Source of the DNA: Cryptococcus deneoformans JEC21 | Lineage: Eukaryota; Basidiomycota; Tremellomycetes; Tremellales; Cryptococcaceae | NCBI RefSeq assembly: GCF_000091045.1 | Contig: NC_006679.1 | Coordinates: 164,941-228,940 of the forward strand | Length of the DNA stretch: 64,000 nucleotides | Direction of reading: 5' to 3' | Shown here: positions 54,065 through 64,000 of the stretch, in pieces | How positions within the stretch are numbered: position 1 is the first letter of the stretch | Layout of the letters: each line of letters opens with the position of its first letter | Program-made: the position numbers and the translations under genes | Notes under the pieces: generated by a model | Told to the model about the DNA's origin: nothing | Seen by the model: the letters and a program-made list of their open reading frames with translations, nothing else | Databases searched by the model: none

Positions 54065-54199
54065 CCGTAGGCTTATCCCAGTCAGACTTTATGATGGAAG
54101 AAGAAAGCGGCCGGTGTTGTTAAAAGGAAGTGGCGCGGGACCGTCAACCAGGGTCTTTCTCGAGAAAAGAAGCCTTATGAATGGGCGAATACTCACCAT
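53391..54199 (-). CDS. MBF1: Multiprotein-bridging factor 1
   Basis: Conserved coactivator that bridges TBP and bZIP-type activators and also acts at stalled or collided ribosomes. Minus-strand exons: 54197-54199 (ATG alone), 54011-54086, 53886-53948, 53754-53826, 53579-53684 and 53391-53522. They give 150 aa, the standard length. The N-terminal MBF1 domain reads [16 protein letters not shown], then [10 protein letters not shown]. The helix-turn-helix (HTH_3) covers about 90-140: [29 protein letters not shown]. It ends [11 protein letters not shown]. The start codon sits on its own coding exon; no other in-frame Met precedes SDWDKP. A bZIP factor lies 23 kb away, but no functional link is implied by position. 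Confidence 0.95.
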
Positions 54200-55540
54200 G
54201 ATGTATGAATATGCAAGTGGTAACGATTTAAGGTTGTTTTAAAAGATAGCTGACAAATAGAAATGTATAGAAATTGAAAGAGATGGAGAGAAGCAACGGC
54301 GACTCGGCTGTAAAAGGAAATGGAACCCAACCATGACGGACACCCACGCGATCACGACGGTCCCGGTTGTCCCGATCTTTCGTGCATACGTAATCGTTGC
54401 CTTATCTCCTTCCGCTCTATATATGTATCGTCCTTCGTCTTTCAGTAGTATACGAGTATGAATATCGGCGATGACGGCGCGCATAACGAAAGTGATGGCG
54501 GGCGTTTTTGTTTTAGGATCAAGACATTCCTCATTCACCACCGATCATCTCGTCCATCACTCATTTCTTGCTACCTCTGTCGACATCTCACCCATCTTTC
54601 TCCATCACAATTCATCGCTTGACATACGAACCAGTCATCTGCGTCACAGACATTGATGCGCCCCTCAACAGCTATCTCAATTCTGACGGATTGACGTGTT
54701 CAAGTGACTCCTGAGATATCTCGTGGCACCCCATATATCAACCGTAAGATCTACGCCATATCATGTACTGCGTTTCCCACATTTAGATGATTAAAGAATC
54801 TTCCCCCCGAATACTCTTGAATTCTGCACTTCCTGCTCTTTCACGATTGCAGAGTATCGATGGCTGATTCCAAGACTCATCTTACGGCCCATCCGTCCCC
54901 AGCAAAGACTTTTACTCCGAAAAAGTGCAGTTATCCACGTACCATTTATTTTCTGTCATTCTTTCCCGCCTCTAGGATGATTAGTGACTGGCGACCAATA
55001 ACCGAAATGGGCAACATAATGAGAATGGGAAAGGAGTGGCAAGTAGGAACATGTAAGTTACCCGAATCAACTCATGCATCACACATCGTTCTTCAACCAC
55101 CTATCCCTTCATGATCAGTAGCCATCGTGTTGTGGGTCACAGTGTGCGGTCTCATTGTAGCTTGAAACTAGTTAAAATTGCCGAACGAGCTTTGACCTCC
55201 TGGGGTATTTTTGATGAACCTTTTTTGGAAAGTTCTGCGCAACAGCGCTGGTACGCACCTCGCTCCCGGCCGATACTTGTTCATTATCTGATGGTGACTG
55301 CCTTATTTGATGAAGAAGCCGCGCCCTCAAGATAGTCTGACGCGATATCATCCAGCAGAGCTATCCTAAAGGACCCTTGCCGGTCTAGCGCGGAGAGAAG
55401 GTGGTTGATTCATCTTCTTGCCTCTTCTGGAAATGTCCAGCCACTTGCCCAGCTATATAATCCCCTTTCTCCTTCCTCCCCTTCGCCCCTCATCCTGCCT
55501 CTTCCTTCCCTCCTCTATATCGCCACCCGCTTGCCTTACA
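54200..55540. promoter_or_regulatory. Divergent intergenic region, MBF1 / RRM gene
   Basis: 1.3 kb between opposite starts. A CTATATATGTAT TATA-like string at about 54416-54427 would suit the minus-strand MBF1 gene. A GCTATATAATCCCC element (about 55449-55462) followed by a C/T-rich leader suits the RRM gene. Short ORFs here lack features. Confidence 0.45.
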
Positions 55541-57727
55541 ATGTCTTCCCAGCTTGCTTCTTCACCTATTTGTTATATTCCTTCTCAATCATCTACTTTG
55601 ACATCTACGTCTACGAACACTACCCCTTCTCCTTCCGTGGATGACTCTATTGCTACCTCGCACTCTGATGCCGTATCCAAAGATCACGAAAAGGACATCC
55701 CGCCATCCTTGCCCCACAATACTGCTAGGTCATTTGGTGCAGGCTGGAATTCATCGCCCGTCATTCCATCATCGAAGAAACTCGAACATCATTGCCTATC
55801 ACCACACATCGACGGTATTATGCCCACGCGTACGCGTTCACCCAGTCTTCCTGTTCTTCCCTCTCAATCGACCATCTACCAACCTCAACCTCATCCTTGC
55901 TTCCAAGAGCTTCCAGACTACAGTCTCTACACTTCCGCTGCTATCAGCTTTCCTAACCCTTCTCAAGAGATTGGTTTTGTTGCTGGCTTGCATCATCAGC
56001 CTTCTCTTTCCCCTGTTGTTTTTGACTATGACGATCATCGATACAGTCCGACACGTCTAGTTTCTACGCAAAGGTCTCTGCTTAGGCAATCTACTCCAAA
56101 CCTTCATAGCAAAAGATCAGAGCTTACAGCGCGTCGATCGTGTAGGTCTGTAAGGTTCGACATCGATGAAGATGACGCGTCAGAAGGATCATCTACTAAG
56201 GGATTATCGAACAACATGCTCGTGCTTCCACGTACCGGTGAAGGAAGAAACGGTAAACTCATCCTCCCTTTTCATTGACCCATTGTACTGACGGGCTGGT
56301 GCGATTCAGTGTTCATTCACCGTGTCAGTCATACACTCACAGATGACGAACTTCATAAAATCGCCATATCATTTGGCGAAATTGTATCTGTGAAAGTTCA
56401 GAATCGCGTTGCCAAACCGTAAGGATGATCCTAGTGGGAACCGGGAATGCGGGCTAACGTATTCGCCAGGCATGCTTTCGTTATGTGAGCTTCCGAGAAA
56501 TGTCTGGGAGGAATAGCTGGCTAACCTTGCATAGGTTCAAAAAACCTGAACAAGCTCAACGTTTCATAGCTCATCTCAAATCTCGGGACATCGACTGCGA
56601 GTTTGGCAAAGTACGTCTTCGCGTCTCTTTCTCTGGTTCCCGATTAATAATCGCTACGTAGGAGGATTATCAGGTTCAAAACAAAGCACTTGAAGACCCC
56701 AACTCTGCCAACCTGTACATTTCTGGTCTCCCAACTGACATCACTTTTGATGAACTGGCCGATCTTGTCGCACCTGGACGTATTTGCTCTTGGAAACCCC
56801 TTATGGATGAGCTTGGTAATCGACGGGGCCCTGTAATGGCCCGCCTTCAGACTCGACCACAGGCAGATGATGCAATTAGAAAGGTAGGTCATTTGCTCTG
56901 AATTTTGCTGAACCTTTCTCAACTGACTGTGCTCAGTTGAGCAACAAATATTACCCTGGCATGAGTGAGCTGCTGCAAGTCAGGATTGCAGACTCCGACG
57001 TAAGTGTCATATTCGTAAGTTTCATTGCCTTTAGCTCTGTGCTGAGAGTTGATCAACAGGAGCAAAAACATTTCAAGAGATATCAAATGCGAGAGCGCCT
57101 TCCTCCTAACCCTGACCCTGTCCTTTTGCGCCGTCGTGCGAGCATGCCTGCGGAGTAAGCAGCTTTAAAAAAATATAAGGGAAGTTACCGACTGATGTGA
57201 CTGATAGGGATATTGCGCATGATGTTGATGACCTGTCTATACTTCTTCAAAGACAAACACTTCTTACAACTCAGCTAAACACTATCAACGAGAAGCTTGC
57301 CCGATCGGCGCACGGCACTCCTCATCCTTCCCTTCCTCCTGTTAGACTTTCATCCATTCATACGGTCCCTTTTCCTTCTTCCCCCATCACTGAGGATATA
57401 GATTGCCCCGTCCTATCACCAACCAACTCCTCATACCGTGGTCGCCTGTCTTCGACTGTTTCCAGCCACATACACTCAACCGATTCAATCTGGGCATCCC
57501 CGTCTAGGATGATGACTGAGCCCATGTGGCTTGATGGTTGGCCAATCAAATCAAGATTGGGGGATATAATGATGAGAGAGTCCGACTCTCAACTGCCTAA
57601 AAGGCTTCAGCGCCATGATGGGACAGTGAAGAGTCAAGGCGAAGTTAACCTTCACTACGTCAAATCGTCGCCTGAGCTGGGTGTCAACCTAAACGGTGTG
57701 TTGGGTAGAAGAACGTCAAACAACTAA
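55541..57727 (+). CDS. Two-RRM RNA-binding protein, RBMS/MSSP-like
   Basis: Exons: 55541-56252, 56310-56418, 56470-56484, 56535-56610, 56662-56883, 56937-56999, 57060-57154 and 57208-57727. They give 603 aa from the Met after the pyrimidine-rich leader; an in-frame upstream ATG at 55418 would add 41 residues. Residues 1-235 are Ser/Pro-rich. RRM1 covers about 238-305 (VFIHRVSHTLTDDELHKIA, then HAFVMF as RNP1). RRM2 covers about 312-395 (NLYISGLPTDITFDELADLV as RNP2, then PVMARLQTRPQADDAI). The spacing of the RRMs and the LYISGLP/QVRIADSDEQKHFKR wording resemble animal RBMS (MSSP) proteins. The C-terminal 200 residues contain a short helix (DDLSILLQRQTLLTTQLNTI) and are otherwise disordered. 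Targets are unknown. Confidence 0.85.
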
Positions 57728-59120
57728 GATCGCCTTGGTGCCACCTTCTTTCACCTTGCGTCCTTTTCTTTAATTTCTTCTTTCCCTATTTGGATACAAA
57801 AGAATAACGATACCCATATCTACCTGACATTGTCGCAGACCTACTATCACAGCCACTGCTCATCTCTACGACATTTACCAATTATATTTTACCATCGTCA
57901 GACAGATCTACACCATAACATACCCATGCTTCTACATAGCCTCCTATTCCTTTTAACTGTGGCTACTCAAATAACAAATTATAGCTTATAGTACCATGTA
58001 GCTCCATCCAGCCAAAGTAAACAAGTATCTTTTATGCCACCAGCTTTTTACATACATGTTCATCGCAACGACGAACCTTTGTAAAATAGTTTAGTCAAGT
58101 AAGGCCATAGGCAATAATGCACCTGTATGCATTTCATGTTTTCGAGGACTATGAAGTATCCAGCTCATGTATGTTGCTACCCCACTTACAGGATGAAAGA
58201 GGCGGCATACGGCAAGAAGCAACGGAGGATACTGCACTTAGTTCGTTCGGATAACTGAACAAAGAAAAATTTGGTTTCTTCTTCTCATCTTTGGCTTCTG
58301 TGTTCTAATCCCGATGGGGCCCAATGCCCCATAATTTGCTTTCAGTACGCGCCCGCAAGCTCTCATTCTCACTCAAAATTTTCGAGCTATTGCTTGTGAT
58401 GTCAAGATTCAAGCCATCCGTCCTGGTTTAGTCATTTATGAGCCACCGCACAAGTAGCGATAGATGTCGAAGACGGACACCACACCACAAGATACAGACT
58501 GTGGATTCTACTTTACACAGCGCACATAGCAGACTATTGTGATACCCTGTATTTCATCAATCACATCTTCCGTCAAGAACCTTATTACCCTCAGCATCCT
58601 TCCTCTTCGCCTCTAATCCCCTGTTTTTGTTTTCATAAAAAAGTACAGATTCTCTACATCCATCAATATAGGAAACTGGGGCATGATATGGTACCGATAT
58701 TCAGGTATGCATTGCTAGGTGTGGACGTAGGACGTTTGGGATATGGATAGAGGTTCGACACTAACCCGTCGACGGACATTGGAAGGAAACTTATACGACC
58801 GTTAGGGTCAGAACTCACTTAAGACAGAGCAACAGTCTGTGACATTTGAGGTACAGTCGTGTTTGTAGCCTCTTGGTTTGCGTTGTAAAATCATACGATC
58901 CTATTTCTTATCAACAACTTGTAATTATCTTACGGACGGCTTCGGTGGTAAGAAGCGTCGTATGAATAAGTAGAAGAACAAGAATCGTCGTGAATAAGTA
59001 GAAGTCATGAATCATATCTCATCGTCCCCGATCCCTATGCTGATTCTACGTGTCTTAGCTTTGTCTGATGTCAACAACCTGAAAGATCCCCATATCCGAT
59101 ATATATCTCACAGCTCCCTT
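57728..59120. other. 1.4-kb convergent intergenic region
   Basis: 3' flanks of the RRM gene and the Sec2-like gene. Long for convergent genes here, but no protein or RNA gene recognised. A 26-nt imperfect direct repeat lies at 58951-59004. Confidence 0.45.
58951..59004. repeat. Imperfect direct repeat, about 25 nt
   Basis: Two copies of AGAA-CGTCGT-TGAATAAGTAGAAG separated by a few bases, just downstream of the Sec2-like stop codon. Function unknown. Confidence 0.6.
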
Positions 59121-62100
59121 TTACTCTTCATCAACAACACCAACTCTTGCCTTCCACATATTCTCCTTCAACCTCACCACTCCCTTCCAAGTCTTATCCT
59201 CCCAGCTTTCCGCGTTTTCAGATAAGTACGTCTTATCCTTCTTCTCCTCGCCTTCGGGTACCGGCTGCTGAGAAGGCAATCGGCGGCGGGGAGGAGGGGC
59301 AAACTGTGTAGGGGCATTTCGGGGAGGCAGTGCAGGAGGTTGAATACTAGGGTGATGAGGAGGGGGAGGAAATTGAGATGAGTCAGACGCGGTAACCGAT
59401 TCAGATGGCTCGCTACTTTTCGTGGCACCTTCTACCCCGATGGCTTCATCCACATCCTCGTTCTCTTTCGCTTCCTCCTTTTCATCCTCCTTTGCTTCAT
59501 CGGTGATCAAACCCAAGCTGGCAATACTTCCATTAGCACCGCCCAACTGTGACAATTTGTTTCTTGCAGCCGCCCTTTTAGGTACAGGCGGAGGGTTGAC
59601 AGCGGTCATAGGCGTTGTGGACGAGTCAACTATAGGAGCGGAATCGACTGTCGGTGTGTTGAGGCTGATGAATTGTTCCTCCTTTCTCTTTTCTTCATCC
59701 TGGTTCTCATCCTCGTTGATCATTTCAGCGCCGTCTTCCTTCTCCTTTAGCTCCTCCGGCTTAGCCTCCTCGGCCTTAGTTTCCTCTGCCTTGATCTCCT
59801 CGGCCTCTCCCTCGTTCATTGATTGTTCGGTTACCTCGGCAATAGCGACAGCATCTTCAGCCATCAATTCCAGAGATTCTCCCTTGGGAGTGGAGAATGA
59901 GACGTCTGAACCTGGGATTGTCGAAGAGGAGTTGACGCGGCTAAGAGTGCCAGGTAGTTTGAGGGAGGGTGAGCTGGACGTAGAGTTCAGTTGTTCCTCA
60001 GTGTGTTCTTTCTGTGCCTCTTCTGTCTCCTCCTTGATCGTCTCAGGCCCGTTTGCTTCCTCTCCTTCGATTGGCACAATCTCTTTCTCTTTCCCTTTAC
60101 TTTCTACGTCCATAAGCTCGGCAGATACCTTCTCTGCTTGCTCAGCAGCCTCATCGGCCTTGGCCGCTTCAATGGCCTCAGTTACGATAGCAGGCCCAGA
60201 AACATCATCCTTCTCGGCACCCACACTCCCCACTTCATCTCCATCATCGTTCGCAGTATTTCCATCTGGATTATTGGCTTCAGACCCAGAGTTCTTCCAA
60301 GCCCACCCTAGTCCCCATGACTTCTTTCGAGCAGGAAGGGGAGGTGGCTCGAAATGCTGACTGGGTGTAGGGGTGGATGGCTCAGAAGCAGCTTCCAAGG
60401 GTGCTGCCCGGTCCACGATTGGGGCAGGCGCGGAAGCAGGAGCTGGTGAAGAATTCCTGGGTCCGCCAGCCACTGCCGGTACTCCATCCTCGCTGTGCCA
60501 AACCACATGGACAATCCCCGTCCTGACAAAGTGCCATAGCTCACAAGTCGCTCGAAGCCTCTCAAGACACCAGCCGCTTTTGCAAATGGGATACAGCTTG
60601 GAACTACTCTCTTTTTCGCCCAAAGGTGTTGTTGTGCCTTGGGATCGAGCGATACGGAATACAAAGACATGAGTGGATGTAGAGGAGGATGAGCCGGGGA
60701 GAGACGGGGAAGTGAGAGGTGAATTTTTGGGTGAAACACTAGAGCCATTGGATAACGAATTAGAAGTGTTGAAGAACGGTTTTAGAGAGAACCGAGAGGT
60801 GCCGGATCCACTATTTCTTTGTGGATGAGAAACGGGTGTGGCGAAATAACCTCCGGTCGCTGGCGATGAGGGAACGGCGTGGAAAACTTTCTTGCCACAA
60901 AGACTACATGCTAGGTCGTGTTGCGAAGAGCCAGTGCTCTGTAAAACATTCGCCAAGGAGACTGGTTCGATGACAAGGTCTCCTGAGATGATAGCGTTAC
61001 CAACTGTACGACGGGAAAGGAAGCTAAGCGCCGGCGCAGATTCGAGACGAACGGTTGGTTCATGATCTTCAGCCATCACTCGGGCAAGGAAAGGTTGGGC
61101 AAGAAGGTTTGTGACTATTGGGGGAGAAGAGGATTGTTTAGCATGGTCTACCAGAGGTCGAGCTGCGCGGAGATGTTGGATGAAGCTGATGAATTCGGCG
61201 TAAGGGATGTGGGAAGAGACGTATTTTCTCGACAAAAATGGACCTGACAAGGCCTTGTCACCAGATGTGACCACAGATAAGCTTTGAAGTTGGACCTGCA
61301 TGGCCTGTACGACAGCCTCAGCGTTGGCAAGGTTTTCTTCAGTAGATCTGAGGCGGGCTTCTGCTTGAGCCCGCGACATGCGCTCCGTTGCAACCATTGT
61401 ATTGGCCTATTCCAAGTCAGCTAGGTGTTGCCATTGAAACATCTTACGCACTTGATCAAACAATTTAGCAGTCAGATCATCGACCTCATTCTCCACTTGG
61501 GCCCTCTTCTCCTCAGCACTACCTCTTCTTCTTTCTTCTTCCACTAACCCAGCAGCTAATCTCTGCATCTCGTCTCTGATCTGATCCCTTTCCACGAGCA
61601 GCCCTGTTTTCATGCTTTCCTCCCATCTATTCCTCTCTTCTTCCAACGACTTTGCCCTCTCTCCCAGAGCAACATGCCGGTCCCTAACCAACTGGAGCTC
61701 ATCTTCGAGGTCAGCGGAATGAGAAATGGAGGCAATCAGTTTTGAGTTGAGGGCATGTGTCTGGTCGGACAGAGAGAGAAGTTGTGAGCGGAGGGACGAG
61801 ATAAGCGAAGATGTAGGAGAGTCTGGAGGGTGCAAAGCTTCTGCGGGATGGGCCGCTGTCAATTCCTCTGAGGTAGGAATGACCAGTGGAGATGGCTAGC
61901 ATCAGACATTAGCTATTGTCCAATACAGAGAGCGGCCATGCTTACCGCTCGAACACGCTTTGCTGATTCGGCATCATTATGTGGTCTAGCCTCTTCTTGT
62001 GCTTCCTTTGTAGCTTGGGCTTCTAGAGTCTCCGGCGCATCGTTCCCTGTTGTCTGCTCGACCTTCTCATGCTTTGTTTCAGGTTCCAACGTGCCGTTAC

Positions 62101-62188
62101 TCTGTTCGTTATCAGCGGGCGTCGGACTTGCAGCGCGTCGTTCTTCCTCTTTCGACTCATGAGAGACTATTTCTGGCTGCTCCGACAT
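59121..62188 (-). CDS. SEC2: Sec2-like Rab guanine nucleotide exchange factor
   Basis: Exchange factor expected to activate the Rab GTPase Sec4 on secretory vesicles. Minus-strand exons: 61946-62188, 61452-61895 and 59121-61406, giving 990 aa, all phase 0. Residues 1-90 are acidic and polar. Residues about 110-285 form a long continuous coiled coil, with the Sec2/Rabin8 catalytic stretch around AQVENEVDDLTAKLFDQANT and MVATERMSRAQAEARL. Residues about 320-560 form a probable folded region with two CxxC pairs (LACSLCGKKVFH and further Cys). The C-terminal 400 residues are disordered, with alternating Glu-rich (EAEEIKAEETKAEEAKPEE) and Pro-rich (PPPPHHPSIQPPALPPRN) stretches suitable for SH3 partners. 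A short WKGVVRLKENMWKARVGVV motif ends the protein. Confidence 0.82.
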
Positions 62189-64000
62189 GCTTGTATTAGG
62201 AGAACCAGGAAGCAGAAAAGATGGACTTGTGATGTAAGAGTATTTCCGAAAATACGGCAGCTGGGCCTGGGTGGCTCATTCCCGCCGAAGAGTGACTGCT
62301 GACAAGATGGCCGTTTTGCTTCCGTCCTATCACCGCCTCGCGACACCGACGGTGACTCGCCACAACTTGACCGAGCGAGCGAGTATGGGACGAGACGAGC
62401 TGTGCATCATGTCTCCCCAACGAAGGATCTTGCAAATGAAATGTAAGTAAGGAATCGATCTCATGACGGGCCCACAGATCTTCTCTCTTGGATCTGCGAA
62501 AATGGCGACGGTTGACAGAGCTTTCCTCTTTTGACCTACTGTGCATGTTGTGTAGAAGGTCACCAAAGTGGTAACGAACATAGATCGGGACACAGCGGAT
62601 ATCCGTTATGCACATGATGCTGCGTGATCGGTTTTTGCTGTAAGTTCAAAATGGATCACCGTGTTTGCTGTAATTTCATTCAAATCCTCATATCTCCTTC
62701 AGCTCTGCATACTATGCTTATCCCTTGAGTCATGTGGTAGCCAGGGATCGGCTCTATAAGTTTCATTTACCAGAGGCGTGCACGCATCGAGAAAATCGGT
62801 AAGTATCGACGATTTCATTTTCTCCCTTCCCGCCCACTGAATCCGCTTTTATAAATTCACAGAGCAGCCAGTTCATCCCCAAACCAGCCCAACTTCCTAT
62901 CACACCTCTGTCACGCATTGAAAATCTTCTGGAAGCAAAAGAATTGGTCAGGAAGGCGTCATATCCGCAAAATTGACATCTGAAGAACAAACTCACTATA
63001 TCCTCGTTTCTCATTCCACCATTCTGTAGGTCCTTATTTGAATCAGCTTCAAATCAGCCCAAATTTCGAAGATATCCCCATGGTACATTGGCCAACACTA
63101 TGACGGCAAAATATTTCAAAAAAGAATCGTGTGGCGTGCCAAAATGGCACCCGAGGACCAGCGCCCTATACCTTACAATTCCTTTTCAGCTATATCGCTC
63201 GTTACATAACATATGCCGGTTCCCCAGGACAGCTTTGACCGCGTGTGTCAAAGTTCTCAACTTGACCGTTATCTATTTGACTGATGCTACTTTAGTCCAT
63301 CTAGAAGTTTTCCAATGGTGCTGTTCTCATATCATCCTGACATCCATCAGCAACTTGGTGCAGTTATGAGATGCCCCATACTGAACTATTGTTCGTAAAC
63401 TACCTCAGCTGATTTCACAGAAGAGCTTTAGATGATCTTTTCCAGCAGCAGAAGGTAGATACCTTTACCAGTAAACACTTGACAAAGCTCATACTATGGC
63501 ACTAATTTATGGACGAGCTGGTGCTAATTGTGGGTTTATGGATCGACTCCGCATAACTGGATATCGGCTGGATTCACCTAATCTGAGGGCTTACAAAACG
63601 ATAGTGTAGCATTGACGCTCCCCGGCTTTCAACTTCAAGCCCCAACATCGGCACATCTTTTCACTTTTACTCCACACTCGCCACATCCCCTCCCGTTGTC
63701 ACGTCTAACCACCTTCCTCCCGACACATTGATCGACTTCATGATTGTGGCCTGTTCCCTTCATTCAATGAGCGAGATGGCAAAATGCTTAGCCCCAGCGC
63801 TCACATACGCACGGCGACCAGAAGGGTGGATCGTCTCAGCAAGGTTTCCAACTCAAAACATCAGGAAAACGTTCTGTGACAACTGTCCCGATCCCTGTTC
63901 GTTACTTCAGTCTACAACTTAGTCTCATGTGGAGGAGATCGTCCAGTGCCTGTAATACACGAGACGGAGATGATAATATATTGAAGTAATAAGGTTGACG
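62189..64000. other. Right-edge 1.8 kb without supported gene
   Basis: Contains the Sec2-like promoter. Small ORFs (62196-62615 minus, 63088-63369 plus, 63728-63922 plus) carry no domain. The last one follows a CT-rich leader-like stretch (63650-63725), so it might be the first exon of a gene continuing past the window, but evidence is weak. Confidence 0.4.

Noticed and set aside
59422..60360. 312-aa plus-strand Ser/Phe-rich ORF
   Set aside because: Antisense shadow of the Glu/Lys-rich tail of the Sec2-like gene.

Overview
The window reads as a gene-dense nuclear segment of a basidiomycete yeast, most likely the Cryptococcus neoformans/gattii complex. This is inferred from short introns (mostly 45-70 nt) in almost every gene, GTNNGT donors, CTNAC-like branch points, CT-rich leaders, and recognisable fungal proteins (glycogen synthase, Argonaute, metacaspase, eIF6, MBF1). 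No transposon-rich, centromeric or telomeric block is seen. All exon maps were made by eye from splice consensus and reading frame. Every listed model closes in frame, but none has RNA support.

Left third (1-25 kb): an unknown membrane-leader protein (586-1618 +), glycogen synthase (2579-5262 +), an SNG1/DUF3533 membrane protein (6496-8266 +), and an intronless copia-Gag-like gene (9008-9910 -) head to head with a 17-exon Argonaute (10609-14254 +). Next come a secreted subtilisin (14770-16646 -), a large basic protein with possible SYCP2/Red1-like meiotic-axis architecture (16949-21332 +), a TREX-2/CSN12-type PCI protein (21501-23249 -) and eIF6 (23813-24706 +).

Middle (25-46 kb): a possible short minus-strand gene (about 25.1-25.4 kb), a phocein/MOB protein with a long acidic tail (25614-27769 +), a bZIP factor (28916-31112 +), an FGGY pentulose-kinase-like protein (32026-34397 +), an NCS1 nucleobase permease (34698-36758 -), an arsenite methyltransferase (37759-38856 -), a predicted tail-anchored protein (40466-41271 -) and an intronless Ser/Pro-rich protein (42426-45089 -).

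Right third (46-64 kb): a GPI-type aspartic protease (46667-48623 -), a gene-poor 2.4-kb stretch, a metacaspase (51041-52970 -), MBF1 (53391-54199 -), an RBMS-like two-RRM protein (55541-57727 +), a Sec2-type Rab exchange factor (59121-62188 -) and a terminal 1.8 kb without a supported gene.

The genes are mostly independent housekeeping or regulatory units rather than a cluster. Points of interest are a predicted single-nucleotide exon in the metacaspase and other microexons (3, 6, 7 and 9 nt), the Argonaute/Gag-like head-to-head pair, and the candidate meiotic-axis protein.
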